NCBI GenBank assembly: GCA_014084085.1
Contig: NPFB01000137.1
Coordinates: 1 to 64,000 of the forward strand
DNA length: 64,000 bases
DNA from: Hondaea fermentalgiana
Lineage: Eukaryota; Sar; Bigyra; Thraustochytrida; Thraustochytriidae
Direction: 5' to 3'
Part shown: piece by piece, positions 22,101 through 29,320 of the stretch
Numbering within the stretch: position 1 is the first letter of the stretch
How the letters are laid out: every line of letters starts with the position of its first letter
Translations under genes and position numbers: made by a program
Notes under the pieces: model-generated
Databases searched by the model: none
What the model saw: the letters and a program-made list of their open reading frames with translations, nothing else
Told to the model about the DNA's origin: nothing

Positions 22101-24564
22101 CGCCGCCCTCGGCGTGCGCCGCGCTCGAAGCCTCGCCGCCAGCTTGCTGGTGCGAGTGCGGGTGTTGGTGTCCATGGTTGTGCTTGCCATGCCTGTGATG
22201 GCCGCCGCCAGCGCCACCGACGCGGGACATGAGCGGAATCTCGAGCTTCTGGAGCATGTGCGACTGATCCAGGCCATGCATTTGGGACATCCAGTCCTGA
22301 TACATTTTCATTGCATAGTCCTCAAGAACTTGAACGAGTGTATCGTAGCTCGACTTGACTTCCTCGGCTTCGCGCGTCTTGGCGAGAAAGTGCGAGGCGC
22401 CATGAAGAAGACTCCAGTCACGATCAGCGCGTTCCTGCAGTCCGCGGGCCCAGAGTGCAGCGCCGGCAAACCTTGGTTCGTCGGCCCTCAGAGGCGGCGA
22501 GGCCCGAAACTGATCGAACTCGAGACGAATCTGATCCAGTTCGCGCCCAAAGAGCTGAAAGACTTCGGCGGTCTTCTTGGTGACGCAACGCGTAATGGCC
22601 TCGCGCTTGGCCAGTTCGGAAAAGGCTTCCAAAAGGTCTACACCTGCAGCGACCGTTGTCACACTTTCAAAGGCGCTGTTGATGACGTTCTGCATCATGA
22701 CTTCAAGATCTTTCATGCCGTTCTTCAAGTGGTTGTAGTCCTCGTGCCAACGCGTGGCCTTTACGTCGAGAACATCGTACTCGAGCCCTCGCAAGTGATC
22801 AATGTGTTTGGCGAACTGATCCTCAATCTCCAGCAGCTGCTTGGCAATCTCGGCACCTCTAGTTCCTCCAAAGACGGGGAGAGGGGCACGCACGCCGCGC
22901 GGGAGGTCACGTGATTTCCGCGCAAACTGAATCTGGCCTTCGCACACTTCGAGAAGATCGCGACAACGCTGTACAAAGGCGTCTACTTGGGCAAAAATGC
23001 TGGCAATGTCAAAGTTCCAGTGTTTTGACTCGTCCTTGGTGTGCATGGCTACAGCATCCGCTGTCCTCTTGTAGAGCTGCTTCCAGGCCACTCCGCCTGC
23101 GATGGATTCATGGAGCTGCACCATGGACGCCTCGACATCGCCATCAAAAATTTCCGAAAGACGGATCTTGCCGCAGCAGCAGCGGATGATCTCATTGCTG
23201 ACCTTGCGCAAGAGCCCCGTGAGACGTTCTTCGGTGTTGTAAAATTTAGATGCTGTGCAGATGATGCGGATGAACGCAAGGATCTCCGGAAGGATTTTCG
23301 GAATATCAGAAGGCTTGGCGCGCGAGAGGGAAAAGCAAGGGTCAAAGAGCAGCGACAAAAAGTGAAGGTTATCTGTCGCCTCCTGTGACCCGCGCTGAAT
23401 CATGTCGGCAATGCTTTGAAAGGGCGCAAGGTACGAAGACTTGACGCACTCGAGAACTGCGACGATCTTCTGGATGCCAGGCTTTTCGAGCTGTTGGCTG
23501 ATGCCGCTAAGATCCTGAGTGCGCGAGCGCCAAAACTGGATCTCCTCGAGAGGACCAGAGGTCTCGGTGTTGGCAGCCATGTCTTGGTTGTTGACAACTT
23601 CCTTAATCTGTCGCGTCCAGCGGATCATGGTAGACTCGAGACGTTGGACAAGGTCCTTGTCGCGTGCAGCCGCCTCTGGGTCGTCGACAGCTTCCAAAGG
23701 AATGTAAAGAATGGTCTTGCCCTTGGACTGATTGGTCGTCTCCGTGAGCGAGGCGACAAACTTGTGCAACTGACCGGCAAAGTCCTTGCGCACACTCTCT
23801 GGCCACGAGGCGTTGTCGCGAAACTGTCCGGCGAAAACAGTGTTCATAGCGCGCAGTAGTGAGCCCATTGCGTTTAATCCGTGGGCATGACCACTGACTC
23901 TGCCGTATTTGATAAGCCGACGCATATTGTGCACGGTCAGCGGTTTGCCTTCGGGTCTCACAAAGTACATGAACTCCTTGGCGCCGCACGCGCCCATATC
24001 TTCGAGCAGGCTGGTCGCAGCGCGCGCGGCAGCCCCGTCGTTGGCCACGGACTCGGAGAGCGTCGAAGCTACGGCCTCAATTCCCTCGATGCTGGTAAAG
24101 TGGTGCTGGACGTTGGCACCGGTGCGCAAATGAACGCCATCGTTGCCCACAAAGATGACAAGTCTGTACACGCTAGGGTTCGAGAGAAACTCGAGCACCG
24201 TTGCGTCAGCAGCACCGGTCCACATCCGCCGAGTGAGCTTGGCCAGGCTGATTCGGTTTTTAATCCACTCGAGCATTTCTTGTGCGCCTTCAAACAAGGT
24301 GTCCACGCCACCCAGTCCAAGTACCCCAACATCATCCTCGTCGAGATTGTCGCCTGCTGGGTCCTGGAGACTATCGCCGCTGCTGCGGGGGTCGCTTGAT
24401 GGTTTTGCTGATTTATCGCTCGTTGTGTCGACCTCTTTTGACTGCTCGCGTTCGAGGGTGTCGGCATCGGTCGGTCCACCATCCTTGGCTTCGGTTTCTA
24501 TTTCCTGGCGACCTGAATTTGGATGGGCATCGCCCTCATTCGCCGTAATCTTTTCAGGATCCAT
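10147..24564 (-). CDS. DNAH2: Axonemal inner-arm dynein heavy chain, DNAH2 (I1/f beta) type
   Basis: 4,805 aa in one uninterrupted frame of 14.4 kb. It is the motor subunit that slides axonemal doublets in cilia/flagella. The N-terminal tail spans about 1-1,700. AAA1 Walker A is GPAGTGKT at 2060, then GCFDEFNRI; AAA2 has VGKTLSGKS near 2340, AAA3 VGDTGTGKT near 2696, and AAA4 VGVGGSGRQ near 3098. The stalk coiled coils and microtubule-binding tip lie near 3290-3620. AAA5, AAA6 and the C-terminal domain follow, ending SFWVKRGTALLLAHGN. Wording such as DNFSVENGVITTRGRRWPLM and NKWIKN fits DNAH2 among paralogues. It is longer than human DNAH2 because of low-complexity inserts: His/Gly-rich at about 789-865, acidic Gly/Asp/Glu at about 2970-3008 and 3990-4030. 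Start: the ATG at 24564. Confidence 0.95.
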   Translation of the reverse strand: MDPEKITANEGDAHPNSGRQEIETEAKDGGPTDADTLEREQSKEVDTTSDKSAKPSSDPRSSGDSLQDPAGDNLDEDDVGVLGLGGVDTLFEGAQEMLEWIKNRISLAKLTRRMWTGAADATVLEFLSNPSVYRLVIFVGNDGVHLRTGANVQHHFTSIEGIEAVASTLSESVANDGAAARAATSLLEDMGACGAKEFMYFVRPEGKPLTVHNMRRLIKYGRVSGHAHGLNAMGSLLRAMNTVFAGQFRDNASWPESVRKDFAGQLHKFVASLTETTNQSKGKTILYIPLEAVDDPEAAARDKDLVQRLESTMIRWTRQIKEVVNNQDMAANTETSGPLEEIQFWRSRTQDLSGISQQLEKPGIQKIVAVLECVKSSYLAPFQSIADMIQRGSQEATDNLHFLSLLFDPCFSLSRAKPSDIPKILPEILAFIRIICTASKFYNTEERLTGLLRKVSNEIIRCCCGKIRLSEIFDGDVEASMVQLHESIAGGVAWKQLYKRTADAVAMHTKDESKHWNFDIASIFAQVDAFVQRCRDLLEVCEGQIQFARKSRDLPRGVRAPLPVFGGTRGAEIAKQLLEIEDQFAKHIDHLRGLEYDVLDVKATRWHEDYNHLKNGMKDLEVMMQNVINSAFESVTTVAAGVDLLEAFSELAKREAITRCVTKKTAEVFQLFGRELDQIRLEFDQFRASPPLRADEPRFAGAALWARGLQERADRDWSLLHGASHFLAKTREAEEVKSSYDTLVQVLEDYAMKMYQDWMSQMHGLDQSHMLQKLEIPLMSRVGGAGGGHHRHGKHNHGHQHPHSHQQAGGEASSAAHAEGGEHAAEASGKDVPGAAGGESTRPGAASGEDAGAGSHATGGHGSHGKDGAGLLVSNFDKFLLRLFEEVRYWEKFNGTVQIPYVAHDISNRKDDLRVSREYVMLVVRDYNAVIGDLNSEERRLFQEHIRRLDRRIAPGLTKLTWASKGTIEWYVRDSCKTCAETHKIVRDFKTRKAALIRQCKAVGTSLLIDIQRNTVYEGATFAARQNDHRDKVCRRFEAAHASIMATLEELRRNFEGHPAEVQREWQRFVSKTDKMLGDALRQAVKRSLQDLARAINGDNKTEPQQLFKVNVVLDSNNVGFFPTMMELTQKINIVCKDLISAVKVVPRLKDVSIDPEKQSDLEAERAKQRRRYYDSISNDEDILKIMVQVMNGMSSCATELQKYLTYWDKYRPLWDLDKDAFIRRYAKANRPLSQYDIDITRYREQQSDIQAEDMTSAINFVKIDCNLLKSSLVDHCMQWQNKLTGLLNQNARAELEELHAMFAKHSATLLAKPLNLDELSDKIHLKDDLMEERAAIEARFEPLEAKYQTLAKFDVQVSDTETHKLSSLPEVWSSFTSVLEQSEHTLQREKQNMKKDLESALTSFTARVEAFREEATSRLPYGSDYDTESAFALLEECRNKCLAVRDNEERLKPGLGIFQIDLPESQELGWTETELSVLDQIWKLKHDWTEQWKEWKDNKFDNLVLGDMEMSAAQYTKSIGKLAREKGFQGSAGGAKKFGSYQALKELIDQFRQTLPLIQDLKNPAIRVRHWNQLKVEIQKEFDPFADTFTLSAVFSLGLHMHGEFISEMSANANKELAIEQSLKDIEETWSTIDIEMGDYKEVYWKVKSTEEMFTQLEDNQVALSTMKASKFFVSFKDKIERWEHNLSSVSEVVDLLLQVQRQWMYLESIFMASEDIQRQLPTESKLFAQVNEDYRTVTQEIVDRPNAVQACTREGILDMLTGMDAKLEKIQKSLDQYLETKRQSFPRFYFLSNDDLLEILGQQKDPTQVQKHIKKCFVGIKVLTLVAPGKQGNKTYEAHAMISNDGEKVPLARPVVVDGPVEMWLNDVEARMFDTVAKQCGLTLQAHRGKKEKWIKEWPGQLLITVGAIAWTAECTRALENMMKGNNKSALKQAKKKQVSYLNRLADMVRGQLTKIERSKLVALITMEIHNRDVQDRMIKANCQSIHDFDWLSQLRFYWNKDEGEFGGLLVRQTNQSMEFGYEYQGNNGRLVVTPLTDRCVLTLVTALALNRGGAPAGPAGTGKTETVKDLGKNLAKYVVVFNCSDSMDYKSVGRMFSGLVQTGGWGCFDEFNRIQIEVLSVIAQQVMSIMNAIAARKRRFNFMGIEVRCRWSCGIFITMNPGYAGRTELPDNLAALFRPVSMMVPDLALIAEVMLAAEGFRDAKPLAKKTTTLYALMIQQLSKQDHYDFGLRSLRGVLMCAGGLKRADASVSEELILLRALRDMNVPKFIREDMELFLLLINDLFPGMETPPSEQGDLIVMMRESLANRGLQVHEGIVAKSVQLYESKLTRHCNMVVGKTLSGKSVGWKCLSDATTAMSSRAPEEFQPVREYVLNPKSVSMNELYGAFDLATFEWSDGILSNVFRACAQDERPDEKWIILDGPVDTLWIESMNTVMDDNKTLTLINGDRIGMSSSMSLLFEVRDLSVASPATVSRAGMIYFDVDDLGWGPFTTSWVERRLAAEEEAGGSAAARSDNDENGKLGRAARNKFLAGLFTKYCTALLKFKMRKVSELIPVTDFNAVISLCNLYDCLATPENGVCPFTRPDDYLMLSEKWFVFCAIWSLGGSADAAGRKSFDGCLRDLDSTFPPAELVYDYYVDVGAKEWKLWDEKVPNGWRPQRGLEFAKITVPTVDTVRNTFVAETLLMGQKATMLVGDTGTGKTVLASQLLEQFTSGEGSKFAKLVVNFSSATSSLTTQEIIEGSMEKRSKDKFGPPGGKNLICFVDDFNMPRKDLFGSQPPLELIRQWIDYGGWYERAKQTWRYILDMQLMVAMGPPGGGRSVISGRLQSRFNLINFTPPKSRDMERIFASILVPKLSDFDEEVKGMGETLAKATVQLYFAVSKTFLPTPAKSHYLFNMRDVSRITQGLLLADRAANDTKESFMRMWIHESMRVFSDRFINYEDIRQFQGLLHEQLSAVFSSSFHDLVPAEEEEGDGAGDGDGMEGDDGEGGDDGGEGEGQEGGGEGGKAVMARPPAGPLFCDFLSEPVGTAEDAKAPYEEVTDRVKLKMFFEEKLEDYNMEPGFIPMDLVLFKDAIGHVCRVSRVIKQPRGNCMLVGVGGSGRQSLSRLAAYTCEQKVFQIEISKQYRSAEFHEDLKSLYMTAGGEDKPTAFIFSDTQLKEESFLEDLNNILSSGEVPNLYSKDEKMAVFEAVRPAAKKAGIIETADKLWEFFIERTRTNLHIILCMSPVGDGFRNRCRMYPALVNCTTIDYFHPWPADALTEVAARFLADSKLGHGEKEEVVLKRRIGRVFAFTHESVTKASEKMLLELKRHNYVTPTNYLELVKSYRELVEEKLREIGENRAKLSGGLTKLEEGKTQVEEMSVELEAKKVVVAEAQKECEELLVVIVGERRSADERKKQVEAQAARISTEEAECKVIAEDAERDLGKALPALEAAMAEVDKLDKSSISEVKAYASPPPAVEMVLNAVMLLFALKPDWATAKKKISEPNFLAQIKAFDKDNVQTKTLTKLKAYTNRADFTADQVRTKSSAAAALCTWVLAIELYSVVFREVAPKRAKLKAAMDKLASAQSQLKAAQDELAIVIAKVEELNEKYTTSVNEKNALREEAENLENKLDRADKLVSGLSGERVRWEASIGTFDKSMHDLAGDALVAAAFLSYAGPFDTVYRENLVSQWLASTQRLGVPYSPGFQFAGFLAKPTDVRNWNLAGLPGDNFSVENGVITTRGRRWPLMIDPQGQANKWIKNANKDVVVCTLKQPDFVRKLETSLQLGQAYLLQDVEEELDPTIEPVLTKSIVKVGNRKIIKLGDKEIDYADEFRFFVTTKLSNPHYTPEVSTKVTLVNFAVKMQGLEDQLLGEVVRQEEPKLEKQKAELVVKVAEGKNSLVELENSILKSLAEAQGSLLDDEDLVDTLAVSKKTAEAVTHQLQVAEQTEIQIDATRQGYRPVATRAAILYFVLNDLSNVDPMYQFSLAAYNELFNGSIVRSRKSTGPPGGDNDGDGDDDADLGGDDGGEADGANGGDDGAGANANLEARIEEINDFHTYAVYCYACRGLFERHKILLSLQICIKTMQHENKLPKDELDFLLRGGNVVDRSDQRPNPAKDLLDANAWDNVTELDKLPAFNGLAGSFEQSRREWAKWILSPSPEGESLPGEWDNKLTELQRMLIVRSLRLDRSLNASVNFIAHNIGAKYVEPPPFNLRAVFESSVPAMPIIFVLSPGVDPTKQVYDLAEQMGKKVGDCSLGQGQAPVATKLINDGLAEGNWVFLANCHLAASWLPDLEKIIEDYTEAKTYHQDYRLWLSSKPTPQFPLAILQAGIKQTTEPPRGIRANLIRLYNLGTDEEFDRCEQPVNFHKLHFCLSWFHALLLERRKFRSLGFNVPYAFNDADFGISSALIQMYLDEYEQVPWDAIQYLIGEANYGGRITDDWDRRLCRTYVSQYFNDEAITEDNFRMCALDTFYMPDDGDLDAYKSHVASFPLDDPPEAFGQHPNADIASMMTDSKDILGTLLSLQPRVISAGGESDDDKVLAMVRDLMKKVPKPIDAFEAKQTMNSRSDPAPLKSVLLQEIDRYNVLLRLLGESLKGLELGIQGITLITAELEDVFNAMLAGRVPDAWGTSYPSVKPLGSWVRDLMDRVEFMQGWLDGGQLPKVFWLAGFTYPTGFLTGLLQTTARKNGVSIDSLSWEFPVLSTDTSGIAQGPKEGAYMYGMFLEGARWDLDNCCLDDANPMELIANMPIVHFKPVEGKRKPASKAVYTCPLYMYPIRTGTRERPSFVVGVQLDSGAVDASFWVKRGTALLLAHGN

Positions 24565-24803
24565 GGCTCAAAGAGATTGTCAATGTCGACGGCTGTGTAC
24601 TTGGGCTGCAAGGACAGGCGCTTCGGAAAGACCGTCACGTGCTTTTTTGCTGACTGTCCTCAAGTTTGGGGCCACGACTCCTGCTCACGCTCAAGCTCTA
24701 GCTTAAGCTCTCGAATACGAGCCACTAAATCTACGCCAAGCGTACCTCTCTCCTCGCTCGCTCGATCGTTCGTTTTATTTCGTTTTGTTTCGTTATGTTT
24801 GCG

Positions 24804-24839
<36 letters not shown>

Positions 24840-25783
24840 CGCTTACTTGCACGCTCGCTTGCTCGCTCGCCTCTCTGCACGCAGACGGCTTGCTGTTGCG
24901 AAGAAAAAGAGTCAAAGTCTCGCCTCCTCCAACGCTGTGCGGCGCTGCTCAGCGCTGCGCAGCCAGCCTCCAGCGCGGTCGCGCCGGTGGTGACCACGGT
25001 GACGCCGCCCGACGACGGCGGCGGCGGCGGCGGCGGCGACAACGACGACGTCAAAGGAGAAGAAGAAGTTTTGCCTCGTCTCTTGCGAGGTGCGTGCTGT
25101 TCGGCGTGTATGCTCAACAATACTGGCAACAAGTAGGACGAGTCCGAGTCCAAGTCGAGTCCAAGTCGAGTCCCAATGAATCGTAACGGTCAAACGGCCT
25201 TTTCCATGGCGCTCGCCCGCCATTTACTTCTACCACGATCTACCTAACTCGTAGTAAAGCGACTGGCGGGTCGTTGCCGAGTGAATGGTGTCTTTTTCCC
25301 AGCGCGGCAGACAATGGGGTGGGCGAGAGTGACGACGGAAAAAGGAAAGCTTGACATTGAAAAGGTGAGGATGAGTCAGCGGCAAGCATGGCTACATATA
25401 GAAGGTCTACAAGGAAGAAGGGAAAAAGCAAGCAAGCAAGAGGTTGTTGAATGACAGTGTTAGACCATCTATCACTAACGGCAAGAAGTTGTGTGCCCCG
25501 CACGATGTAGTACTTTGCTTGTTGGCGGGTTCGATGCAAGGGAGGATGATGATGGTCCGGTATACGGGAACAAACAGCACTCGGCCATGCGTCTGCGATG
25601 GGGCAAGACGAGAAGCACGGCGACGTCACGACGCCGCGGCCACGGCCGACGAGGCGCGTGGAGTGCTTGCGGCGAGCGTGCTGGGAGATTGGCACATGCC
25701 GGTGCAGAGTGCGCCAGCTCCAACGCGCAGCGGAGATTCTCAGTCGAAAGAGACATGCCTTGGCTTCGACTGTAACACCAGGC
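24565..25783. other. Upstream region of the dynein gene, microsatellite-rich
   Basis: 24804-24838 is a CTTG run (GCAA on the dynein transcript strand), followed by GCTC/GCTT variants to about 24880 and GGC/GAC trinucleotides at 25017-25050. Long frames exist on both strands but have repeat-driven compositions, and none matches a family. Confidence 0.5.
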
Positions 25784-26614
25784 ATGCATGTGTCCGTCGA
25801 AGTCAAGCTGCCAACAACGATTCCCCAAAATGACTCAGACTGCCATTCCGCGGGAACAAACGAAATCCACCTGGCGGATAACACCTTGTCTACCTTGTCT
25901 GTTCAATGTTCTTGCATCGAAGGCGTCACAACGGTTGCAGAAGTAATTGCAGTTAGCTTGTGCTCCAAACTTTCGAGCCCTTCGTCATCCAGCGTCGCTT
26001 GTGTTCGAAAACAAGGACCATGGGTGTCTCACGAGTACGCGGGCAAAGATCACCAAGTCGCACTTACCAAGATGTTGCGCGGACGTCTCGTTGCCCTGAA
26101 GCCAATCCAAATTATATCTCAAGTGGCGGGGCCTCGAAGTACATTTTGCATAGTCTCGTTAGAACATGCCGCAGATCTCCCCATTGCATCAAGCACGACG
26201 CACACGCTCCCGAAACAAGCACCACGTAAGACACAAAAGCGCAAGTCCAGAAGTAGGGTGAAACATAAGCCAGCGTCGGCAGGGATGATGAGCAGAGGGC
26301 GCGCTCGCAGCGCTGCCAGAGCCCTGCGGATTGCAGCTCAGAGACCAGAAGGCAGTTACGAGCCGCAGCCGCCTTCAGAACGCACAACTTGCGCTCCACG
26401 GCTTGCTCATTTGATACCAAGCCCGCAAGAAAAAGGTGGCAAAGTCCAAAAGACTTCTGACCTACTGGATCCCACGCAACCTGTACCAGTTGGTCGCTTT
26501 CCAGACTTTACCGTCCGGAATTTAAAGGGGTCGGCAGTTGAGACGGCGCGTAAGGTTCGGCAAAAGCGCGCCATGCGTGCCCAAAAACTGGCCAAGGGCT
26601 TGAGCCTTTCTTGA
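25784..26614 (+). CDS. Hypothetical basic protein with possible beta-grasp N-terminus
   Basis: 276 aa from the ATG at 25784; an upstream in-frame ATG at 25598 would add 62 residues of non-descript Arg/Cys-rich sequence. Residues 1-105 alternate beta-like segments (MHVSVEVKLP, TLSVQCS) with an amphipathic helix (VTTVAEVIAVSLCSKL) and further strands. That order resembles ubiquitin-like/beta-grasp domains, but this is only a pattern reading. Residues 145-200 are Lys/Arg-rich (KRKSRSRVKHK), probably nuclear. The C-terminus holds KVRQKRAMRAQKLAKG, another basic helix. Family unknown. An antisense frame overlaps the 5' part and was not preferred. Confidence 0.45.
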   Translation: MHVSVEVKLPTTIPQNDSDCHSAGTNEIHLADNTLSTLSVQCSCIEGVTTVAEVIAVSLCSKLSSPSSSSVACVRKQGPWVSHEYAGKDHQVALTKMLRGRLVALKPIQIISQVAGPRSTFCIVSLEHAADLPIASSTTHTLPKQAPRKTQKRKSRSRVKHKPASAGMMSRGRARSAARALRIAAQRPEGSYEPQPPSERTTCAPRLAHLIPSPQEKGGKVQKTSDLLDPTQPVPVGRFPDFTVRNLKGSAVETARKVRQKRAMRAQKLAKGLSLS

Positions 26615-26924
26615 GTCGTCAACGTCCAACGCAAGTTTGTCAGAAATGTCGCGTTCTCATGTTCCCACGCCTGGTACATGAAAGGTGTGCACTGCTTGCG
26701 CGACCTCGCGCATGCTCTTCTCCTTCTTCTTCTCCTTCTTCTTCTTCTTCTTCTTCTTCTTCATTGCGCACGACGAGGGATACCTTTCAGACGCGAAAGC
26801 GAGCAAGGACCCCGCGCAGAGCTCGCCTGCGAGACGCGGTGCAGCACATGCGAAGTGCTTCGCACTTGCTTGACTCGACCTCTCGAAGTCTGCTGCTGCG
26901 TGCGGGACTGGGACGCGCCGCACG
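26615..26924. repeat. CTT trinucleotide repeat in intergenic region
   Basis: 26718-26763 is a nearly pure CTT/CTC run upstream of the thioesterase gene. Nothing else is seen in the interval. Confidence 0.7.
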
Positions 26925-27590
26925 ATGGAGGAAACCAGCGTCAAGACCGGGAGCGCCCTTCTGAGCAGAGGCCAGGTGGCGTACGCTCGTGGAGCTCTCG
27001 CCGGCGCCGCACTCATGTGGTCGGTGCTGTACTTGGCCGGGTATGCTCCGCTCTGGTTTGGTCCTGAACGTCGCTTTTGGGCACGCCAACTCGAAGACAA
27101 TCCCGCCGCGAACAAAAAGCTCAAGGAGCTCGAGAACGATCCTAATCTTTGGAAGCACAGAATGCGCGCAAGCTCGCGTAATTTTCTCGAGGTGCACGAG
27201 TCCACCGCAGAGCGACGCATTGCCAAGGTCCTTTTTCTGAACACTTCCATGACGCGGCTGACGGGTCTCGTCAAATTCGGAGCTGACGTAGAGGGTCCGC
27301 CGCGTTGCGTTCATGGCGGGTGCTCTGCGGCTGTTATCGACGGCGTTCTCGGGACTCTTGCCCAGCACGTTTCCATCGTGCCTTGCCTCACGGCGAACTT
27401 GGACATCAACTATCGTGAAAAGATTCCTCTTGGTAGCGTCGTGGGCATCGAGTGCTGGCATGATCGAACGGAGGGACGCAAGGTTCATTTGCTTTTCAAG
27501 GTGTACAAGCTCGACGAATCGGATGCTGCGCATGTCTACATTGAAGGCAAGGCGCTTTTTCTTCGCGTTGCTACTTCGCTTTTGACCTGA
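26925..27590 (+). CDS. Hotdog-fold thioesterase, THEM4/PaaI-like
   Basis: 221 aa. A hydrophobic segment at about 24-43 (ALAGAALMWSVLYLAGYA) could be a membrane anchor or organelle-targeting element. The hotdog domain occupies about 100-220 with the catalytic-loop signature VHGGCSAAVIDGVLG (HGG, then Asp as the likely catalytic acid on the long helix), followed by the strands TANLDINYREKIPLG, VGIECWHDRTEGRKVHL and YIEGKALFL. This is the layout of acyl-CoA thioesterases of the THEM4/THEM5 and PaaI groups. Expected reaction: hydrolysis of fatty acyl-CoA to fatty acid and CoA. Substrate length is not deducible. Single exon with the ATG at 26925. Confidence 0.85.
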   Translation: MEETSVKTGSALLSRGQVAYARGALAGAALMWSVLYLAGYAPLWFGPERRFWARQLEDNPAANKKLKELENDPNLWKHRMRASSRNFLEVHESTAERRIAKVLFLNTSMTRLTGLVKFGADVEGPPRCVHGGCSAAVIDGVLGTLAQHVSIVPCLTANLDINYREKIPLGSVVGIECWHDRTEGRKVHLLFKVYKLDESDAAHVYIEGKALFLRVATSLLT

Positions 27591-27817
27591 GCTGCACCAG
27601 CATCATTTCCATTATTATTTGCATCAACTTCTTTTCTTTCCATTGTCATCATCATCATCATCATCATCATTATCATCATGCTGCCATGCGTAGGCCTGAC
27701 TGGGCTGATGCATGAACGAGTGATAATCGGAGCCCAGAGCCCCAGAGGCTCACGTATAGTGTAGTAAAAACACTCCTCTTTTGTTTTTCAGAGTCTTTTT
27801 ACGGCTTATAACCCAAT
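27591..27817. repeat. CAT trinucleotide repeat between thioesterase and kinase genes
   Basis: 27647-27680 is mainly CAT units, interrupted once. It is likely 3' UTR of the thioesterase. Confidence 0.65.
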
Positions 27818-29146
27818 ATGGCCGACGGCGGCGGCGATGCCGTCGCTGTCTCGGCAAGGTCCTCCAGCGTGGAGAGACAAGCCGCTGCCACTCACGACCG
27901 TGTACCAGCAGCAGAAGCTTCGTCATCACCACCGCCAGCAGCTTCGAGGGGCACACACCTGGCCCAGGACCCTGAATCGCAAACGGTCATTGGCCATGCG
28001 AAGCGGAAAAGGCCACGACCCCGTGGGTACCTGGACGCGGCGGAGCCGTCGCAGGAAGAGCGGAGGCAGCGGACGAAGCACGCCATGGTCGCACCGTGCA
28101 AAAGGCGACCTAAATCTCGATCATTGCACGCCTGGGATTTTATCGAGCCCCTTGGCATGGGCGTCTTTGGCCACGTTTTTGCAGCGCGCGACAGGGTGTC
28201 GGGCACAATTTCGGCCCTGAAGCGCATAAGGAACGGGCCTGAGCACATTCGCAAAGTGCAGGCCGCCATGCTTCGAAGAGAGATGGAACTGCTTTTGGAA
28301 TGCAATCACCAAAACATTGTCAGTCTCCAGGCCATCGCGATTGAGCCGATCGAGGAAGAGTCTGATTGGGCCGCGCAGGATCCGTTTGTGACACAGCCAT
28401 CGACTACTTTCTTGGTGCTTGAATGTCTCGAGACCGACCTACGAGAGCTGAGTCGGTCCGAGGAAGATGGTTTGGATCTCAGATCAGCTCTTGGTGCAAC
28501 CCGTCAGGTTGCCTCAGCGCTCGAGTATATTCACGCGCGACGTATCATGCACCGTGATGTCAAGGCGGCCAATATTTTATATGACTGTAATGAACAGCGT
28601 GCCGTTTTATGCGACTTTGGTATGGCACGCAGAATTGATACTGATGCCGAAGCTGGACATTTGCGGACGTACACCCCAGACTGCACCACGCTACATTATC
28701 GCGCCCCAGAGATGCTCTTTGGCACGAGGCCAGGCAACTACAATGCAACAGTCGATCTTTGGGGACTTGGTTGTGTTCTCGCTGAAATTTTGCTCGGTGA
28801 GACGTTCTTGTACGGCGACGATTGGACCACGCAAGTCCAAGCATTGCTGCGAGTTTTTGGCCGCCCAGAGCAGGCCGAGATAGATCACCTCACGAGATCT
28901 TCACGCATCAATGATGTTCTGATAGGCACAATCACGCAATCGTGTAGCGCGAGAGCTGCGAATCTTGAGCGTACACTTGTCGCGAGAGCGCAGAGGATTG
29001 GCAAGGTGCTGCCGCCGATTGCTAACGAGGTCTTTGAGCTTCTTGCTGGTTTATTGAACCCAAATCCACAACAGCGATTTACGGCAGCCGTGGCATGCAC
29101 TGCAGCTACTGCAAGCGAGCAAGGGCAGGCTCGCGCAGATCAGTAG
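27818..29146 (+). CDS. Protein Ser/Thr kinase, CMGC/CDK-like
   Basis: 442 aa. Residues 1-105 are disordered and basic (AKRKRPRPRG suggests nuclear import). The kinase domain spans about 107-430 with glycine loop LGMGVFGHV (112-120), ATP-binding Lys135 (ALKRI), helix-C Glu155 (RREME), catalytic loop HRDVKAAN (245-252), DFG at 266-268, and TTLHYRAPEMLFG before DLWGLGCVLAEIL. The YRAPE wording with a preceding TLH is the CMGC (CDK/MAPK/CDKL) pattern. The helix-C region lacks a recognisable PSTAIRE cyclin motif, so a canonical cyclin-dependent CDK cannot be claimed. An activation-loop Thr (TLH or CTT) may be the phospho-site. All catalytic residues are present. Single exon. Confidence 0.9.
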   Translation: MADGGGDAVAVSARSSSVERQAAATHDRVPAAEASSSPPPAASRGTHLAQDPESQTVIGHAKRKRPRPRGYLDAAEPSQEERRQRTKHAMVAPCKRRPKSRSLHAWDFIEPLGMGVFGHVFAARDRVSGTISALKRIRNGPEHIRKVQAAMLRREMELLLECNHQNIVSLQAIAIEPIEEESDWAAQDPFVTQPSTTFLVLECLETDLRELSRSEEDGLDLRSALGATRQVASALEYIHARRIMHRDVKAANILYDCNEQRAVLCDFGMARRIDTDAEAGHLRTYTPDCTTLHYRAPEMLFGTRPGNYNATVDLWGLGCVLAEILLGETFLYGDDWTTQVQALLRVFGRPEQAEIDHLTRSSRINDVLIGTITQSCSARAANLERTLVARAQRIGKVLPPIANEVFELLAGLLNPNPQQRFTAAVACTAATASEQGQARADQ

Positions 29147-29320
29147 ATCTATTGCCGGAGAGTGAAGCATTTTATCCCAGAAAGCATCGTTTCGTTGACG
29201 AAAAAAAAAAAGAACTAGGAAAAAAAAGTAAATTACAGTCTCCCTGTAGGTACGACAGTCAATAAGTTTATAGGCCCAGGCCCCTAAAATCCCAATTTGT
29301 TCCACGATCTTGCCATCTCA

